Under the pieces are notes generated by a model. The model saw only the letters and a list, made by a program, of their open reading frames with translations, was not told the origin of the DNA and did no database searches. The position numbers and the translations under genes are program-made. This document shows positions 36,397-45,599 of a stretch of DNA of 64,000 nucleotides, piece by piece. The first letter of the stretch is position 1, and each line of letters begins with the position of its first letter. This DNA comes from Pseudomonas lactis (GTDB lineage: Bacteria; Pseudomonadota; Gammaproteobacteria; Pseudomonadales; Pseudomonadaceae), in NCBI RefSeq assembly GCF_001439845.1, contig NZ_JYLO01000002.1, positions 1-64,000 on the forward strand, read 5' to 3'.

Positions 36397-36649
36397 GGGC
36401 GTCATCAATAAGAAAAGTAGGAGGAGGGTGCTGCGAAAGGCTCGCCATTCTATCCGTGCCATGGCCGTTGGGAAGAGGGGTACGCACTTATATTTTCGTG
36501 GGCAAAATCCCCTGTTGCCTGGGTGAAATCATGCCCTATCAGCTTTACGAATCATTACAGACAATCACCGCCAGCCTGACTATGTTGCAGTGACCTGAGC
36601 AGGATGCACCGGGCATCGCAGCTCTCATAACAATAAAAGAGACGGACCC

Positions 36650-37996
36650 ATGCAGAACTCGACCCAAGCGGCGAATGCCTGGCGCATTCTGTTCCTGCTG
36701 TTCCTCGCCAACCTGTTCAATTTCTTTGACCGTACCATTCCCGCGATCATCATCGAGCCCATCCGCATGGAATGGCACTTGAGCGACTTTCAGCTCGGTA
36801 TCATCGGCACCGCCTTTACCATCGTCTACGCCATTGCCGGGCTGCCGCTCGGGCGCCTGGCCGACACCGGTTCACGCAGCAAGTTGATGGGCTGGGGCCT
36901 GTTTGCCTGGAGCGGGCTGACGGCGGTCAATGGCATGGTCGGCAGTTTCTGGACCTTCCTGCTGGTGCGCATGGGCATTGGCATTGGCGAAGCCAGCTAT
37001 GCACCGGCGGCCAATTCGCTGATTGGCGACCTGTTTCCCGCCCACCGCCGCGCCCGAGCCATGGGGATTTTCATGCTTGGCCTGCCGTTGGGCCTGTTGC
37101 TGGCGTTCTTTACTATCGGTGCGATGGTCAAGGCGTTCGACAGCTGGCGCGCGCCCTTCTTTATCGCGGCGGTGCCGGGGCTGATCCTGGCGGTGTTTAT
37201 GTTCTACATAAAAGAACCCAAGCGCGGCGCGGCGGAAACCGTGCAGGTTTCCCAGGAGCGCGTCGACCGCCCGATCCGCCGCGTGCTGGCCGTGCCGACC
37301 TTCCTGTGGCTGGTGCTGGCCGGGTTGTGCTTTAACTTCGCTACCTATGCGTGCAACTCATTCCTGGTGCCGATGCTGCAACGCTATTTCCTTATGCCGT
37401 TGCAGGACGCGGCCGTCGCGACCGGCGTCATCGTCGGCCTGACCGGCCTGGTGGGATTGACGCTGGGCGGCTGGATTGCCGACAAGATTCATCAGCGTGT
37501 CGCCAATGGCCGGTTGTTGTTTGCCGCGTTCAGCTTGATCATCTCCACGGTTACCACCGCCTGGGCATTGCATGCCGGGCGTGTCGAAATCGGGGTGTTT
37601 GTCGCGCTGTTCAGTGTGGGCTGGTTGTTTGCCTACAACTTCTATACCTGCGTGTATACCGCGATCCAGGACGTGGTCGAACCGCGTTTGCGCGCGACGG
37701 CGATGGCGCTGTTTTTTGCCGGGCTGTATTTGCTCGGCGGTGGCATGGGGCCGGTGGTGGTCGGGGCGCTGTCCGATCACTTTGCTCATTCGGCGATGTA
37801 TGCGGACGGGGCGCAGCAGATGACCGAGGCTTATAAAGCCGTGGGCTTGCATGACGCCATGTACCTGATTCCGGTGGCGCTGTTCTTGACCATGCTGTTT
37901 CTGTTCCAGGCCTCGCGCAGTTTTGTGCGTGATGCCAAGCGGATGAAGGAAGGGTTGAGTGCGGTTGAGGTGCCGGCAACTGCGGTAACGGCGTGA
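36650..37996 (+). CDS. MFS transporter, Spinster-like
   Basis: A 448-residue inner-membrane carrier with 12 hydrophobic segments. FFDRTIPAIIIEPIRMEWHL and GLPLGRLADTGSRSKLMGWG (motif A between helices 2 and 3) are typical of the Spinster/sphingosine-phosphate-like group of MFS proteins; bacterial substrates are mostly unknown. The second half carries GGWIADKIHQR. AAAGAGACGG precedes the ATG. No partner gene is attached to it. Confidence 0.87.
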   Translation: MQNSTQAANAWRILFLLFLANLFNFFDRTIPAIIIEPIRMEWHLSDFQLGIIGTAFTIVYAIAGLPLGRLADTGSRSKLMGWGLFAWSGLTAVNGMVGSFWTFLLVRMGIGIGEASYAPAANSLIGDLFPAHRRARAMGIFMLGLPLGLLLAFFTIGAMVKAFDSWRAPFFIAAVPGLILAVFMFYIKEPKRGAAETVQVSQERVDRPIRRVLAVPTFLWLVLAGLCFNFATYACNSFLVPMLQRYFLMPLQDAAVATGVIVGLTGLVGLTLGGWIADKIHQRVANGRLLFAAFSLIISTVTTAWALHAGRVEIGVFVALFSVGWLFAYNFYTCVYTAIQDVVEPRLRATAMALFFAGLYLLGGGMGPVVVGALSDHFAHSAMYADGAQQMTEAYKAVGLHDAMYLIPVALFLTMLFLFQASRSFVRDAKRMKEGLSAVEVPATAVTA

Positions 37997-38004
37997 GACC
38001 GAGT

Positions 38005-38116
38005 GATCGTTCCCATGCTCTGCGTGGGAACGCCGCTCTGGACGCTCTGCGTCCGCTTTAAAGTCGTGACGCAGAGCGTCACATGATGCATTCCCACACA
38101 GAGCGTGGGAACGATC
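38005..38116. repeat. Palindromic intergenic repeat, CGTTCCCA...TGGGAACG type
   Basis: GATCGTTCCCA at the left end and TGGGAACGATC at the right end are exact inverted copies. Inside, GACGCTCTGCGTC pairs with GACGCAGAGCGTC, and CATGCTCTGCGTGGGAA forms a smaller hairpin. I recall this element as a common intergenic repeat of the P. fluorescens and P. syringae groups. Confidence 0.82.
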
Positions 38117-38120
38117 TCTA

Positions 38121-38146
38121 AAAAGGCCCGCACTAAGCGGGCCTTT
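38121..38146. terminator. Bidirectional terminator between the MFS gene and rapA
   Basis: AAAAGGCCCG and CGGGCCTTTT pair across seven bases. It can end the MFS transcript on the plus strand and rapA on the minus strand. Confidence 0.88.
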
Positions 38147-38162
38147 TACGTTCAGCGGTTTA

Positions 38163-41009
38163 TCAACCTGCCACCAGCACCCGAATCGCTTCCAGTCGCA
38201 ACGCCGCTTTATCAAGCATGGCCAGGCCTTGCTCGCGTTGGTTGCGCAGGGCAACCAGCTCGCTGTCGCGCACGGTCGGGTTGACCGCTTGCAACGCGGT
38301 CAGGCGCGCCAGCTCTTCGTCGGTGTCTGCCGCGAGGCGACGCTTGGCTTCGGCCACGCGTTCGGCGTGACGTGGGGCGATCTTCTCTTCGCCGGCGTTG
38401 ATGCGCGGTGTGAGTTGGTCCCGCTGCGCCTGCACGAATTTGTTCGCGCTGGCCCGTGGCACGCTTTCCAGCTGGTCATTCAAGGTCACGAACGACACGC
38501 GGCCCGACAGGTCATTGCCGTTGGCATCCAGCAGGCAGCGCAAGGCGGCCGGCGGTAGGTAGCGGCCCAGTTGCAGGGAGCGCGGGGCGACCACTTCGCT
38601 GACATACAGCAGTTCAAGCAATACGGTGCCTGGCTTGAGCGCCTTGTTCTTGATCAGCGCCACGGCGGTGTTGCCCATGGAACCGGACAGCACCAGGTCC
38701 ATGCCGCCTTGCACCATCGGGTGCTCCCAGGTGATGAATTGCATGTCTTCGCGCGACAGCGCCTGGTTACGGTCGTAGGTGATGGTCACACCTTCGTCGT
38801 CGCCCAGGGGGAAGCTGGCGTCGAGCATTTTTTCGCTGGGCTTGAGGATCAGCGCGTTTTCCGAATGGTCTTCGCTGTCGATGCCGAACGCGTCGAACAG
38901 GGTTTCCATGTAGATAGGCAGGGCGAACTGGTCGTCTTGTTCGAGGATGTCCTCGACCAGCGCATCGCCTTCGCCGGCGCCGCCGGAGTTGAGTTCCAGC
39001 AAGCGGTCGCGACCGGTGTGCAACTCCTGCTCCAGGCGCTCGCGCTCGGCACGGGCTTCGTCGATCAGGGCTTGCCACTCGCTGTCGTCGGCAGCTTCCA
39101 GCAAGGGCAGCAGGCGTGGGCCGAACTGATGCTGCAAGGCGTTGCCGGTCGGGCAGGTGTTGAGGAAGGCATTGAGCGCTTCGTGGTACCACTGGAACAG
39201 GCGCTCTTGCGGGCTGGTTTCCAGGTAGGGCACGTGCAGTTCGATCACGTGTTTCTGGCCGATCCGGTCCAGACGCCCGATGCGCTGTTCCAGCAGGTCG
39301 GGGTGGGACGGCAGGTCGAACAGCACCAGGTGATGGGAAAACTGGAAGTTGCGGCCTTCACTGCCGATTTCCGAGCAGATCAGCACCTGGGCACCGAACT
39401 CTTCATCGGCAAAATAAGCCGCCGCGCGGTCACGCTCCAGGATGTTCATGCCCTCGTGGAACACCGTGGCCGGAATGCCGGAGCGCACGCGCAGGGCGTC
39501 TTCCAGGTCCATGGCGGTTTCGGCGTGGGCGCAGATCACCAGGACCTTGGTGCGCTTGAGCATTTTCAGCTGGTCGATCAGCCACTCGACCCGTGGGTCG
39601 AAGCGCCACCAGCGGTTCTCTTCCTCGATGTCCGGTTGCGCCTGGAAGCTGACTTCCGGGTACAGCTCGGCGTGTTCGCCCAGGGGCAGTTCGAGGTATT
39701 CGTCCGGGTTCGGCAGCGGGTAGGCGTGCAGCTTGCGCTCGGGGAAGCCTTGCACCGCGGCGCGGGTGTTGCGAAACAGCACGCGGCCGGTGCCGTGGCG
39801 GTCCAGCAGCTCACGCACCAGGCGGGCACTGGCTTCGGTGTCGCCATCGTTGACGGCGGTGAGCAGGGCTTCACCTTCGTCGCCGAGGAAGCCTTGAATG
39901 GTCTTGTGTGCGGTCGGCGACAGGCGGCCCTTGTCCAGCAGCTCCTGCACGGCTTCGGCCACCGGGCGATAGTTTTCGCTCTCGGCGCGGAAGGCTTGCA
40001 GGTCGTGGAAGCGGTTCGGGTCCAGCAGGCGCAGGCGCGCAAAGTGGCTGTCCTGGCCCAATTGTTCCGGGGTGGCAGTCAGCAGCAGTACGCCAGGAAT
40101 CACTTCGGCCAGCTGTTCGACCAGCGAGTATTCGGCGCTGGCCTTGTCTTCGTGCCACACCAGGTGGTGGGCTTCGTCGACCACGAGCAAGTCCCAACCG
40201 GCGGCAAACAGCGCATCCTGGGCCTTCTCGTCGTCCACCAGCCATTCCAGCGCAACGAGTGCAAGCTGGGTGTCTTCGAACGGGTTGGTGGCATCGCTTT
40301 CGATAAAGCGCTCTTCATCGAACAGCGCAACCTGCAGGTTGAAGCGGCGGCGCATTTCCACCAGCCATTGGTGCTGCAGGTTTTCCGGAACCAGGATCAG
40401 TACGCGGCTGGCACGGCCCGAGAGCAGTTGGCGATGGATCACCAGGCCCGCTTCGATGGTCTTGCCCAAGCCCACTTCGTCCGCCAGCAATACGCGTGGC
40501 GCGATACGGTCAGCGACTTCGCGGGCGATGTGCAGTTGGTGGGCAATCGGTTGGGCGCGTACGCCACCCAGGCCCCACAGCGAGGACTGCAACTGGCGGC
40601 TGGTGTGTTCCAGGGTGTGGTAGCGCAGCGAGAACCACGCCAGCGGGTCAATCTGCCCGGCGAACAGACGGTCACTGGCCAGGCGGAACTGGATGAAGTT
40701 GGACAGTTGGGTTTCCGGCAGGGTGACCTGCTCGTTCTGCCCATTGAGGCCGTGGTAGACCAGCAGGCCATCGACGTCGTCGACTTCCTGTACGGTCATT
40801 TTCCAGCCTTCGAAATGGGTGATGGTGTCACCCGGCGAAAACCTCACGCGAGTGAGGGGCGCATTCCGTAGCGCATACTGGCGCGTGTCGCCAGTGGCCG
40901 GATAGAGCACGGTCAACAAGCGGCCGTCCTGTGCCAGAACGGTGCCTAACCCCAGCTCTGCTTCGCTGTCACTAATCCAGCGTTGCCCCGGTTGATACTG
41001 CTGCGCCAT
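38163..41009 (-). CDS. rapA: RNA polymerase-associated ATPase RapA (HepA)
   Basis: A 948-residue SWI2/SNF2 ATPase that binds core RNA polymerase and helps recycle it after termination. The N-terminal region ([20 protein letters not shown]) contains the Tudor-like domains. The helicase core has [14 protein letters not shown] (motif I, about residue 176), DEAHHLVW (motif II, about residue 278) and [11 protein letters not shown] (motif VI). Length agrees with the family. GGGAG precedes the ATG. Transcribed alone. Confidence 0.96.
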   Translation of the reverse strand: MAQQYQPGQRWISDSEAELGLGTVLAQDGRLLTVLYPATGDTRQYALRNAPLTRVRFSPGDTITHFEGWKMTVQEVDDVDGLLVYHGLNGQNEQVTLPETQLSNFIQFRLASDRLFAGQIDPLAWFSLRYHTLEHTSRQLQSSLWGLGGVRAQPIAHQLHIAREVADRIAPRVLLADEVGLGKTIEAGLVIHRQLLSGRASRVLILVPENLQHQWLVEMRRRFNLQVALFDEERFIESDATNPFEDTQLALVALEWLVDDEKAQDALFAAGWDLLVVDEAHHLVWHEDKASAEYSLVEQLAEVIPGVLLLTATPEQLGQDSHFARLRLLDPNRFHDLQAFRAESENYRPVAEAVQELLDKGRLSPTAHKTIQGFLGDEGEALLTAVNDGDTEASARLVRELLDRHGTGRVLFRNTRAAVQGFPERKLHAYPLPNPDEYLELPLGEHAELYPEVSFQAQPDIEEENRWWRFDPRVEWLIDQLKMLKRTKVLVICAHAETAMDLEDALRVRSGIPATVFHEGMNILERDRAAAYFADEEFGAQVLICSEIGSEGRNFQFSHHLVLFDLPSHPDLLEQRIGRLDRIGQKHVIELHVPYLETSPQERLFQWYHEALNAFLNTCPTGNALQHQFGPRLLPLLEAADDSEWQALIDEARAERERLEQELHTGRDRLLELNSGGAGEGDALVEDILEQDDQFALPIYMETLFDAFGIDSEDHSENALILKPSEKMLDASFPLGDDEGVTITYDRNQALSREDMQFITWEHPMVQGGMDLVLSGSMGNTAVALIKNKALKPGTVLLELLYVSEVVAPRSLQLGRYLPPAALRCLLDANGNDLSGRVSFVTLNDQLESVPRASANKFVQAQRDQLTPRINAGEEKIAPRHAERVAEAKRRLAADTDEELARLTALQAVNPTVRDSELVALRNQREQGLAMLDKAALRLEAIRVLVAG

Positions 41010-41228
41010 GCTGCCTGACTCCCGCCGTGAAAAAGCCGACTATGTTAACGGAACACGGCCCGGCGCCCAAGAACTCTGACAAAAACTACGCTGTTTGTAC
41101 GGGCCGGCGGAAATTGAATCGACGGATGGCGGGCACTTGAGAGTGTCGACTGAGTCACAGCTTGGCACGCGGGTGCTCAAGTCACCCTGCCACCCGCCGA
41201 CAGCCTGTTGATCAGGAGAATAATTATC

Positions 41229-41570
41229 ATGCTGCCACCCATGCTGCCCGTCAGCGTTGTGCCGGTCACGTCGCAACTCGACCCGGCACGCCAGAAGCCG
41301 GATATTCCGCCGGTGGTGCCCGTTCAAGCGGGCTCCAACGAGAGCACGATCGACCTGAAAAAAGGCGATGCCGAGCAATCGACCTTTCTGTTGCGCGAAG
41401 AGCAGCGGCGCCAGCAGGAGCAGCAGAAACGCCGGCGTGAAGCCGACGACGACGCGCAGCAGCATTTGCCGATTCCTGGCGACTTGCTCAACGCTGACAA
41501 CACCGTGCCCGTGGCGCCGCTGATCGAAGACGCGCCGCGCCAGGGACTGTGGGTGGATATCGAGGTCTAG
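41229..41570 (+). CDS. Small conserved hypothetical protein
   Basis: A 113-residue protein, rich in Pro, Glu, Gln and Arg, with a charged coiled stretch in the middle (LREEQRRQQEQQKRRREADD) and the ending APRQGLWVDIEV. AGGAGA lies 9 nt before the ATG at 41229. I remember similar Pseudomonas proteins, some carrying an enzyme name that this sequence does not support. No signal peptide or membrane segment is seen. Function unknown. Confidence 0.7.
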   Translation: MLPPMLPVSVVPVTSQLDPARQKPDIPPVVPVQAGSNESTIDLKKGDAEQSTFLLREEQRRQQEQQKRRREADDDAQQHLPIPGDLLNADNTVPVAPLIEDAPRQGLWVDIEV

Positions 41571-42748
41571 CCCTTCAGTTCGCGCAGGGCCTTCACCAGC
41601 AACTCAATCTCGTCATCGGTGTTGAGCGGGCTGACCGAGATGCGCGCAATGCTGGTCAACCCACGCGCTTGCATGTCCAGCGGGGTGTAGGCCACGCCAT
41701 TGGCGCCGATGTTGATGCGCTTTGACCCCAGGCATTGTTTGAGTTCAAAACTATCCCAGCCGGCCAGGTTGAACGCGATCAAGCCTGAATGCGTGTTGCC
41801 CAAGTCGTGCAAGCTAATCCCCGGTATCTGACGCAGTGCTTCGCGGATTCGCGCGCTGGTCTGCAAGACTCTTTGCCATACCCGCTCAATTCCCAGTTGA
41901 TTGATCTCGTGCAACGCGTTGCCCAGGCCGGCCAGCAGGGCGAAGGACACTTCGCTGGTTTCAAAGCGTCGCGCGTCGTTGCGCAGGTCGAAGCCTTCGG
42001 CGGTCCAGGGCGCTGAAAACACGTCGCGTTGGGCCGGGTTCAGGTGCTGGAGGAACTCCGGCCGGATGTACAGCAGTGCGGTACCGCGAGGCCCGCGCAG
42101 GTGTTTGCGGCCGGCAGACTTGAGCACATCGCACTGCAACGCTTGCACATCCACCGGCAGCTGGCCGACGGCTTGGCCCGCGTCGATGAAGTAGGGAATG
42201 GCATGCCGCCTGGCCACATCGCCGATGGCCTGGGCCGGGTTGATCAACCCCCCGTTGGCCGGCAGCCAGGTGAGGTCGATCAGCTTCACCTTGGCATCGA
42301 GCATTGCCTCCAGTGCCACCGGGCAGGCGGCGCCGCTGGCATCGCACGGGATGACCTCCACCCGCGCCCCGGCTTGAACGGCCAGTTCCATGCTCGCCAG
42401 GTTACCGCCCCATTCATGGCGCCCCACTAGAATTCGATCGCCCGGCTGCCACGGCCCCAGCGCCTGGAAGGCCATGCTCCAGGCCGTGGAGCCACTGCTG
42501 GCGAAGGCAATCGACGAAGCGGGCGCATTGAGCAGTTGCCCGGCGGCTCGGCGGGCCTTTTCCACTAAGACGGCACCTTGTTCGCCGGCCTCCATCGGGC
42601 CGTCGCGCGCTTCGCGTTGCAGCTGGTCGATGATGGCGTCGAGCGTCGCCTGGCTGGGCAAGGATGCCCCGGCGTGGTTGAAGTGCACGATGCCGGATTG
42701 GCAACCGGGCGTGGCCTCTCGCAAGTGCTGCACTTGCAGCGGGCTCAT
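41567..42748 (-). CDS. Class-V PLP-dependent aminotransferase family protein
   Basis: A 393-residue cytoplasmic enzyme of the NifS/isopenicillin-N-epimerase-like fold. FNHAGASLPS near the N-terminus and FIDAGQAVGQLPVDVQALQCD, followed by KSAGRKHLRGPRGTALLY with the probable PLP-binding Lys (about residue 235), are present. The reaction is not defined by sequence; a lyase or desulfurase-type activity is possible. The start overlaps the ridA stop by four bases, so the two proteins are probably used together. Confidence 0.87.
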   Translation of the reverse strand: MSPLQVQHLREATPGCQSGIVHFNHAGASLPSQATLDAIIDQLQREARDGPMEAGEQGAVLVEKARRAAGQLLNAPASSIAFASSGSTAWSMAFQALGPWQPGDRILVGRHEWGGNLASMELAVQAGARVEVIPCDASGAACPVALEAMLDAKVKLIDLTWLPANGGLINPAQAIGDVARRHAIPYFIDAGQAVGQLPVDVQALQCDVLKSAGRKHLRGPRGTALLYIRPEFLQHLNPAQRDVFSAPWTAEGFDLRNDARRFETSEVSFALLAGLGNALHEINQLGIERVWQRVLQTSARIREALRQIPGISLHDLGNTHSGLIAFNLAGWDSFELKQCLGSKRINIGANGVAYTPLDMQARGLTSIARISVSPLNTDDEIELLVKALRELKG

Positions 42749-43215
42749 GGCTGCAGCTCGAAAATGGCATCTACCTCCACGGCGACGCCAGCCGGCAAAC
42801 TGCAGACCCCTACGGCAGTGCGCACGTGTCGACCCTTGTCGCCGAGGGCGTTGACCAGCAGGTTCGAGGCGCCATTGGCGACCACGCTCTGGCGCTGGAA
42901 ATCGGCGCTGCTGGCAATGAACACACCCAGACGCAGGACGCGCACCACCCGCGACAGGTCATCGCCCAGCGCATCGCTCAATTGCCCCAGCAGGCCCAGC
43001 GCCGCCAGTTCTGCCGCTTGGGCGCCATCTTCATCGCTGAGGGAGTCACCCAGGCGGCCAAGGTAGGCGGGTTTGCCATCGAGCAGGGGAATTTGCCCGG
43101 AGATGAACAGTTGATGCTGGCTGCTCACATGATTGATGTAGTTGGCCGCGGGTTGGCTGGGCGTGGGCAGTGTCAGGCCGAGGGCGTGTACGCGCTGGCG
43201 GATGGAGTCGGTCAT
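42745..43215 (-). CDS. RidA/YjgF-family protein
   Basis: A 156-residue protein of the RidA-like superfamily, of the subtype with VSSQHQLFISGQIPLLDGKP near the N-terminus. RidA proteins hydrolyse reactive enamine/imine intermediates released by PLP enzymes. The canonical Arg (in family position IPNSRIPE-like C-terminus) is represented by GRHVRTAVGVCSLPAGVAVE. The ATG at 43215 has AGAGGG upstream. It lies between a LysR gene and a coupled PLP enzyme gene on the same strand. Confidence 0.87.
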   Translation of the reverse strand: MTDSIRQRVHALGLTLPTPSQPAANYINHVSSQHQLFISGQIPLLDGKPAYLGRLGDSLSDEDGAQAAELAALGLLGQLSDALGDDLSRVVRVLRLGVFIASSADFQRQSVVANGASNLLVNALGDKGRHVRTAVGVCSLPAGVAVEVDAIFELQP

Positions 43216-43306
43216 GGTCAAACCCTCTGGTGTCAGAAGGTTCCAGCATGTTGGCGGTGGCGAGGGGCGACAAACGGATAGATCTCACTCGACGTATCGA
43301 AAAAAC

Positions 43307-44179
43307 TCACGCGTCGGCGCACGCTTGTTTTAACCACTGGCTGAAGCATTCAGCCGCCTCACTGAGCGGCCCCTGGGGGGCGATCAGCCAATAGCCGATG
43401 TCGCTGTGATAGGGCGGCCAGTCAAAAGCCTCCACCAGGCTGCCGTCCTGGAGCCTGCGTTCGATCAGGCGATGGCGGCCCATGGCGATTCCCTGGCCGG
43501 CCACGCTTGCTTCGACCACGATGTTGTAGTCATGCAGCATCACGCGGGGGTGGTGATCGAGGTTGACCTGGTAATGGGCGGACCAATCGGTCCACTCGAA
43601 AGGGCGGTGCGAGGTCGCCATCAACAACGGGCCACTGGCGACCTGCCGGGCTTTGAATGCAGGGCTGCATACGGGTGACAGGGTTTCGGCCATCAGGCGC
43701 GTGGCGTGCACATCGGGCCAGTCGCCCTTGCCGTAGCGGATGGCCAGGTCAACCTCGGCCGTGGCGACGTTGGCCAATTGAATCGCGGGCAGCAACTCCA
43801 CCTGGATATGCGGGTAGCGCTGTAGAAACTCGGCCAGGCGCGGCGCCAGCCACAGCGTGGCAAAGGACGCCAGCAAGCCGATACGCAACACATTGGCGCT
43901 GGGCGCACCCCGTTGGTTGCGCGTTGCAGCGGCGATGGCGTCCAGGGCAGGGCGGATCTGCTCGTAGTACGCTTGCCCCGCCAACGTCAGGTCAATCGCA
44001 CGGGTACGCCGGATAAACAGCGGCTTGCCCAAGTGGTGTTCAAGCTTATGCACCTGGTGGCTCAGCGCACTTTGGGTCACCGACAACTCGTTGGCCGCCT
44101 TGATAAAACTCAAGTGGCGCGCCACGGCTTCGAAGGCGCGCAGGGCCAACAGTGGCGGAAGGTCGTTGTGCAAGGCCAC
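43307..44179 (-). CDS. LysR-family transcriptional regulator, GcvA-like
   Basis: A 290-residue regulator. The winged helix (LLALRAFEAVARHLSFIKAA, ELSVTQSALSHQVHKLE) lies at residues 8-65 and the substrate-binding domain follows. I start at the GTG at 44179, 9 nt after AGGAGG. A longer open frame to 44479 would add 100 residues unlike LysR proteins and would overlap the plus-strand small gene at 44313. It is 91 nt upstream of ridA on the same strand and may control ridA and the aminotransferase. Confidence 0.88.
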   Translation of the reverse strand: MALHNDLPPLLALRAFEAVARHLSFIKAANELSVTQSALSHQVHKLEHHLGKPLFIRRTRAIDLTLAGQAYYEQIRPALDAIAAATRNQRGAPSANVLRIGLLASFATLWLAPRLAEFLQRYPHIQVELLPAIQLANVATAEVDLAIRYGKGDWPDVHATRLMAETLSPVCSPAFKARQVASGPLLMATSHRPFEWTDWSAHYQVNLDHHPRVMLHDYNIVVEASVAGQGIAMGRHRLIERRLQDGSLVEAFDWPPYHSDIGYWLIAPQGPLSEAAECFSQWLKQACADA

Positions 44180-44312
44180 CTGGATGCGCCTCCTGGGCAG
44201 GGTAGAAAGCGCCGATTCTGGTCGATGGCCTGCATTTTGTCGCCCGCTTAATTGCCGTCGGGCGGGGCAGGCCGCATTATTGAGGCATTCCCGCCACGAC
44301 GTAAGCCAAGCC

Positions 44313-44474
44313 ATGAGTGATGACGACAAGCTGATCGACCTGAACGCCGAACGCGCCAAGCGCGTGCACGACCTCAATGACAAACGCTTGAATGAAGTGC
44401 GCCAAGCCTTTGAACAAGCCATGCCTCTGGGCAAGCCCAAGAAAAAGCCCAAGAACAAACCGAAAAAGCGTTGA
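44313..44474 (+). CDS. Small lysine-rich hypothetical protein
   Basis: A 53-residue protein (MSDDDKLIDLNAERAKRVHD at the start) with an acidic N-terminus, a helical middle and a C-terminal tail of alternating Lys and Pro (KPKKKPKNKPKKR). The ribosome-binding site is weak. It is divergent from the LysR gene. I remember close relatives in other pseudomonads but no function. The basic tail could bind nucleic acid; this is inference. Confidence 0.65.
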   Translation: MSDDDKLIDLNAERAKRVHDLNDKRLNEVRQAFEQAMPLGKPKKKPKNKPKKR

Positions 44475-44538
44475 AACACCCTGCATCCGTTGATGCAGGT
44501 CAGTTATTCCCCTTCTTTACGCGCCGTTGTGGGCGATA

Positions 44539-44552
44539 TTGATCCTGGTCAA
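44539..44552 (+). promoter_or_regulatory. Anr/FNR box before ccoM
   Basis: TTGATCCTGGTCAA matches the consensus TTGAT-N4-ATCAA with one mismatch. The centre is 44545.5, so a start site near 44587 would put it at -41.5, the position for activation; TTAACT at 44574 could serve as -10. Confidence 0.8.
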
Positions 44553-44617
44553 TTTCCCACCGCGCCTTCTCCATTAACTTAGCCCTATCGCAACAGGGCA
44601 AGTGCAGGAGGCCGGTC

Positions 44618-44734
44618 ATGTTTTTCGATAATGTGGTTTTTGCCGGAGTGCTGACTGTTAGCCTCATGGTGTTGTTTTTTGTAGGGTTTGGATTTTTTAT
44701 CTGGAAAGACGCGAACAAGCGTAAAAAACCTTAA
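44618..44734 (+). CDS. ccoM: cbb3-type cytochrome c oxidase small subunit CcoM
   Basis: A 38-residue single-span membrane protein that begins MFFDNVVFAGVLTVSLMVLF and ends WKDANKRKKP. It matches the CcoM subunit of Pseudomonas cbb3 oxidase as I remember it, in length, N-terminal MFxDNVVxAGVxTV pattern and terminal IWKDxxK motif. CcoM is needed for stability of the oxidase and is encoded away from ccoNOQP. AGGAGG lies 7 nt before the ATG, an Anr box lies upstream and a perfect terminator follows. Confidence 0.8.
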   Translation: MFFDNVVFAGVLTVSLMVLFFVGFGFFIWKDANKRKKP

Positions 44735-44769
44735 GTTTTTCCGGGTTACATGAGCACGCAAGGCATTTT

Positions 44770-44795
44770 GGGCGACTTCGGTCGCCCTTTTTTTT
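44770..44795 (+). terminator. Terminator after ccoM
   Basis: GGGCGAC-TTCG-GTCGCCC is a perfect 7-bp stem with a stable TTCG tetraloop, followed by nine T residues. Confidence 0.94.
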
Positions 44796-44817
44796 GGCTG
44801 TTAATTGATGGATGAAC

Positions 44818-44893
44818 AGCTCCCTCGCCACAGGTCCAGCGTCGTACCGACGTTGTGTAGATACCTATGCGCATCGCAGGCAAGCCCCACATT
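44818..44893. repeat. 76-bp dispersed repeat, copy 2
   Basis: This copy matches 20770-20845 with about five mismatches and no gaps. It lies between the ccoM terminator and the lipoprotein gene. Confidence 0.85.
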
Positions 44894-44978
44894 TGTCATG
44901 CGCTGTTCGAACTGGCGTAGAACCTGCATCCCACGCCCCATTCGCCGGTTTCCTGTCACCGGCCCCTGGAGGATTAGG

Positions 44979-45584
44979 ATGCGTAGTCTGGTTTTGCTGC
45001 TGGCGTCATTGGCCCTGGGCGGTTGTATGACCGTCAGTGATATGGCCGAAGGCACCCGCTATCAGATGAGCGATGCCGGGCTGCTCGACCACAGCGATAC
45101 GCGGCGTACTGCCTCGGTGCGCATACAGCCGGACTCCTTTGTGTTTATCGCCCAAGGCGCCTTCGTGCCGCCGGGCAGCGCCTACCCGCGGCCCAATGTG
45201 GTGGCCGAGGAAGCATTCAATGGCTTCGTCGAATATTTCCCCATGGTGCGCCGCGCCCGCCAGCCGGAAGGGCTGGAACAGGCCATGGCCGAAGCCCGCG
45301 ACGCCGGTGCTCACTACCTGCTGTATTGCCGCTTTGCGGCAGCCGATGACCGCATCGGCAACGCCGACGAGTGGACCGACCAACAAGCTCTGGACCGCCT
45401 TGGCCTGGACAGCGGGGTGATCCAAGTCATGTTGATCGAGACCAGCACCCAGTATTTGATTGATACTGCACGTATTCGCAGTCGTGGCGGTTTACTGACG
45501 TTCCACGACACATCGCCACAAGATTTGATTGCCCGTCCCCTGGCGCAATATGCCCGCGGTTTACTGGGCATGAGCAATCAGTAA
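44979..45584 (+). CDS. DUF4823-type lipoprotein
   Basis: A 201-residue predicted lipoprotein. The signal peptide MRSLVLLLASLALGGC ends in a lipobox with Cys16. The mature domain contains HYLLYCRFAAADDRIGNADE and VMLIETSTQYLIDTARIRSR and fits the DUF4823 family as I remember it. GGAGG precedes the ATG at 44979; the open frame upstream is occupied by the 76-bp repeat. A DUF1285 gene follows after 15 nt. Function unknown. Confidence 0.85.
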   Translation: MRSLVLLLASLALGGCMTVSDMAEGTRYQMSDAGLLDHSDTRRTASVRIQPDSFVFIAQGAFVPPGSAYPRPNVVAEEAFNGFVEYFPMVRRARQPEGLEQAMAEARDAGAHYLLYCRFAAADDRIGNADEWTDQQALDRLGLDSGVIQVMLIETSTQYLIDTARIRSRGGLLTFHDTSPQDLIARPLAQYARGLLGMSNQ

Positions 45585-45599
45585 ACAGAGGAGCCCGTC

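Noticed and set aside
38571..40871. A 766-codon plus-strand open frame opposite rapA
   Set aside because: Shadow of the rapA codon pattern; no ribosome-binding site or recognised domain.
41229..41570. Aspartate-semialdehyde dehydrogenase
   Set aside because: I remember relatives with that name, but 113 residues with no Rossmann fold or active-site Cys cannot be that enzyme.
44180..44479. A 100-residue N-terminal extension of the LysR protein
   Set aside because: The extension is unlike LysR proteins, lies antisense to the small Lys-rich gene, and a GTG with AGGAGG at proper distance begins the normal N-terminus.
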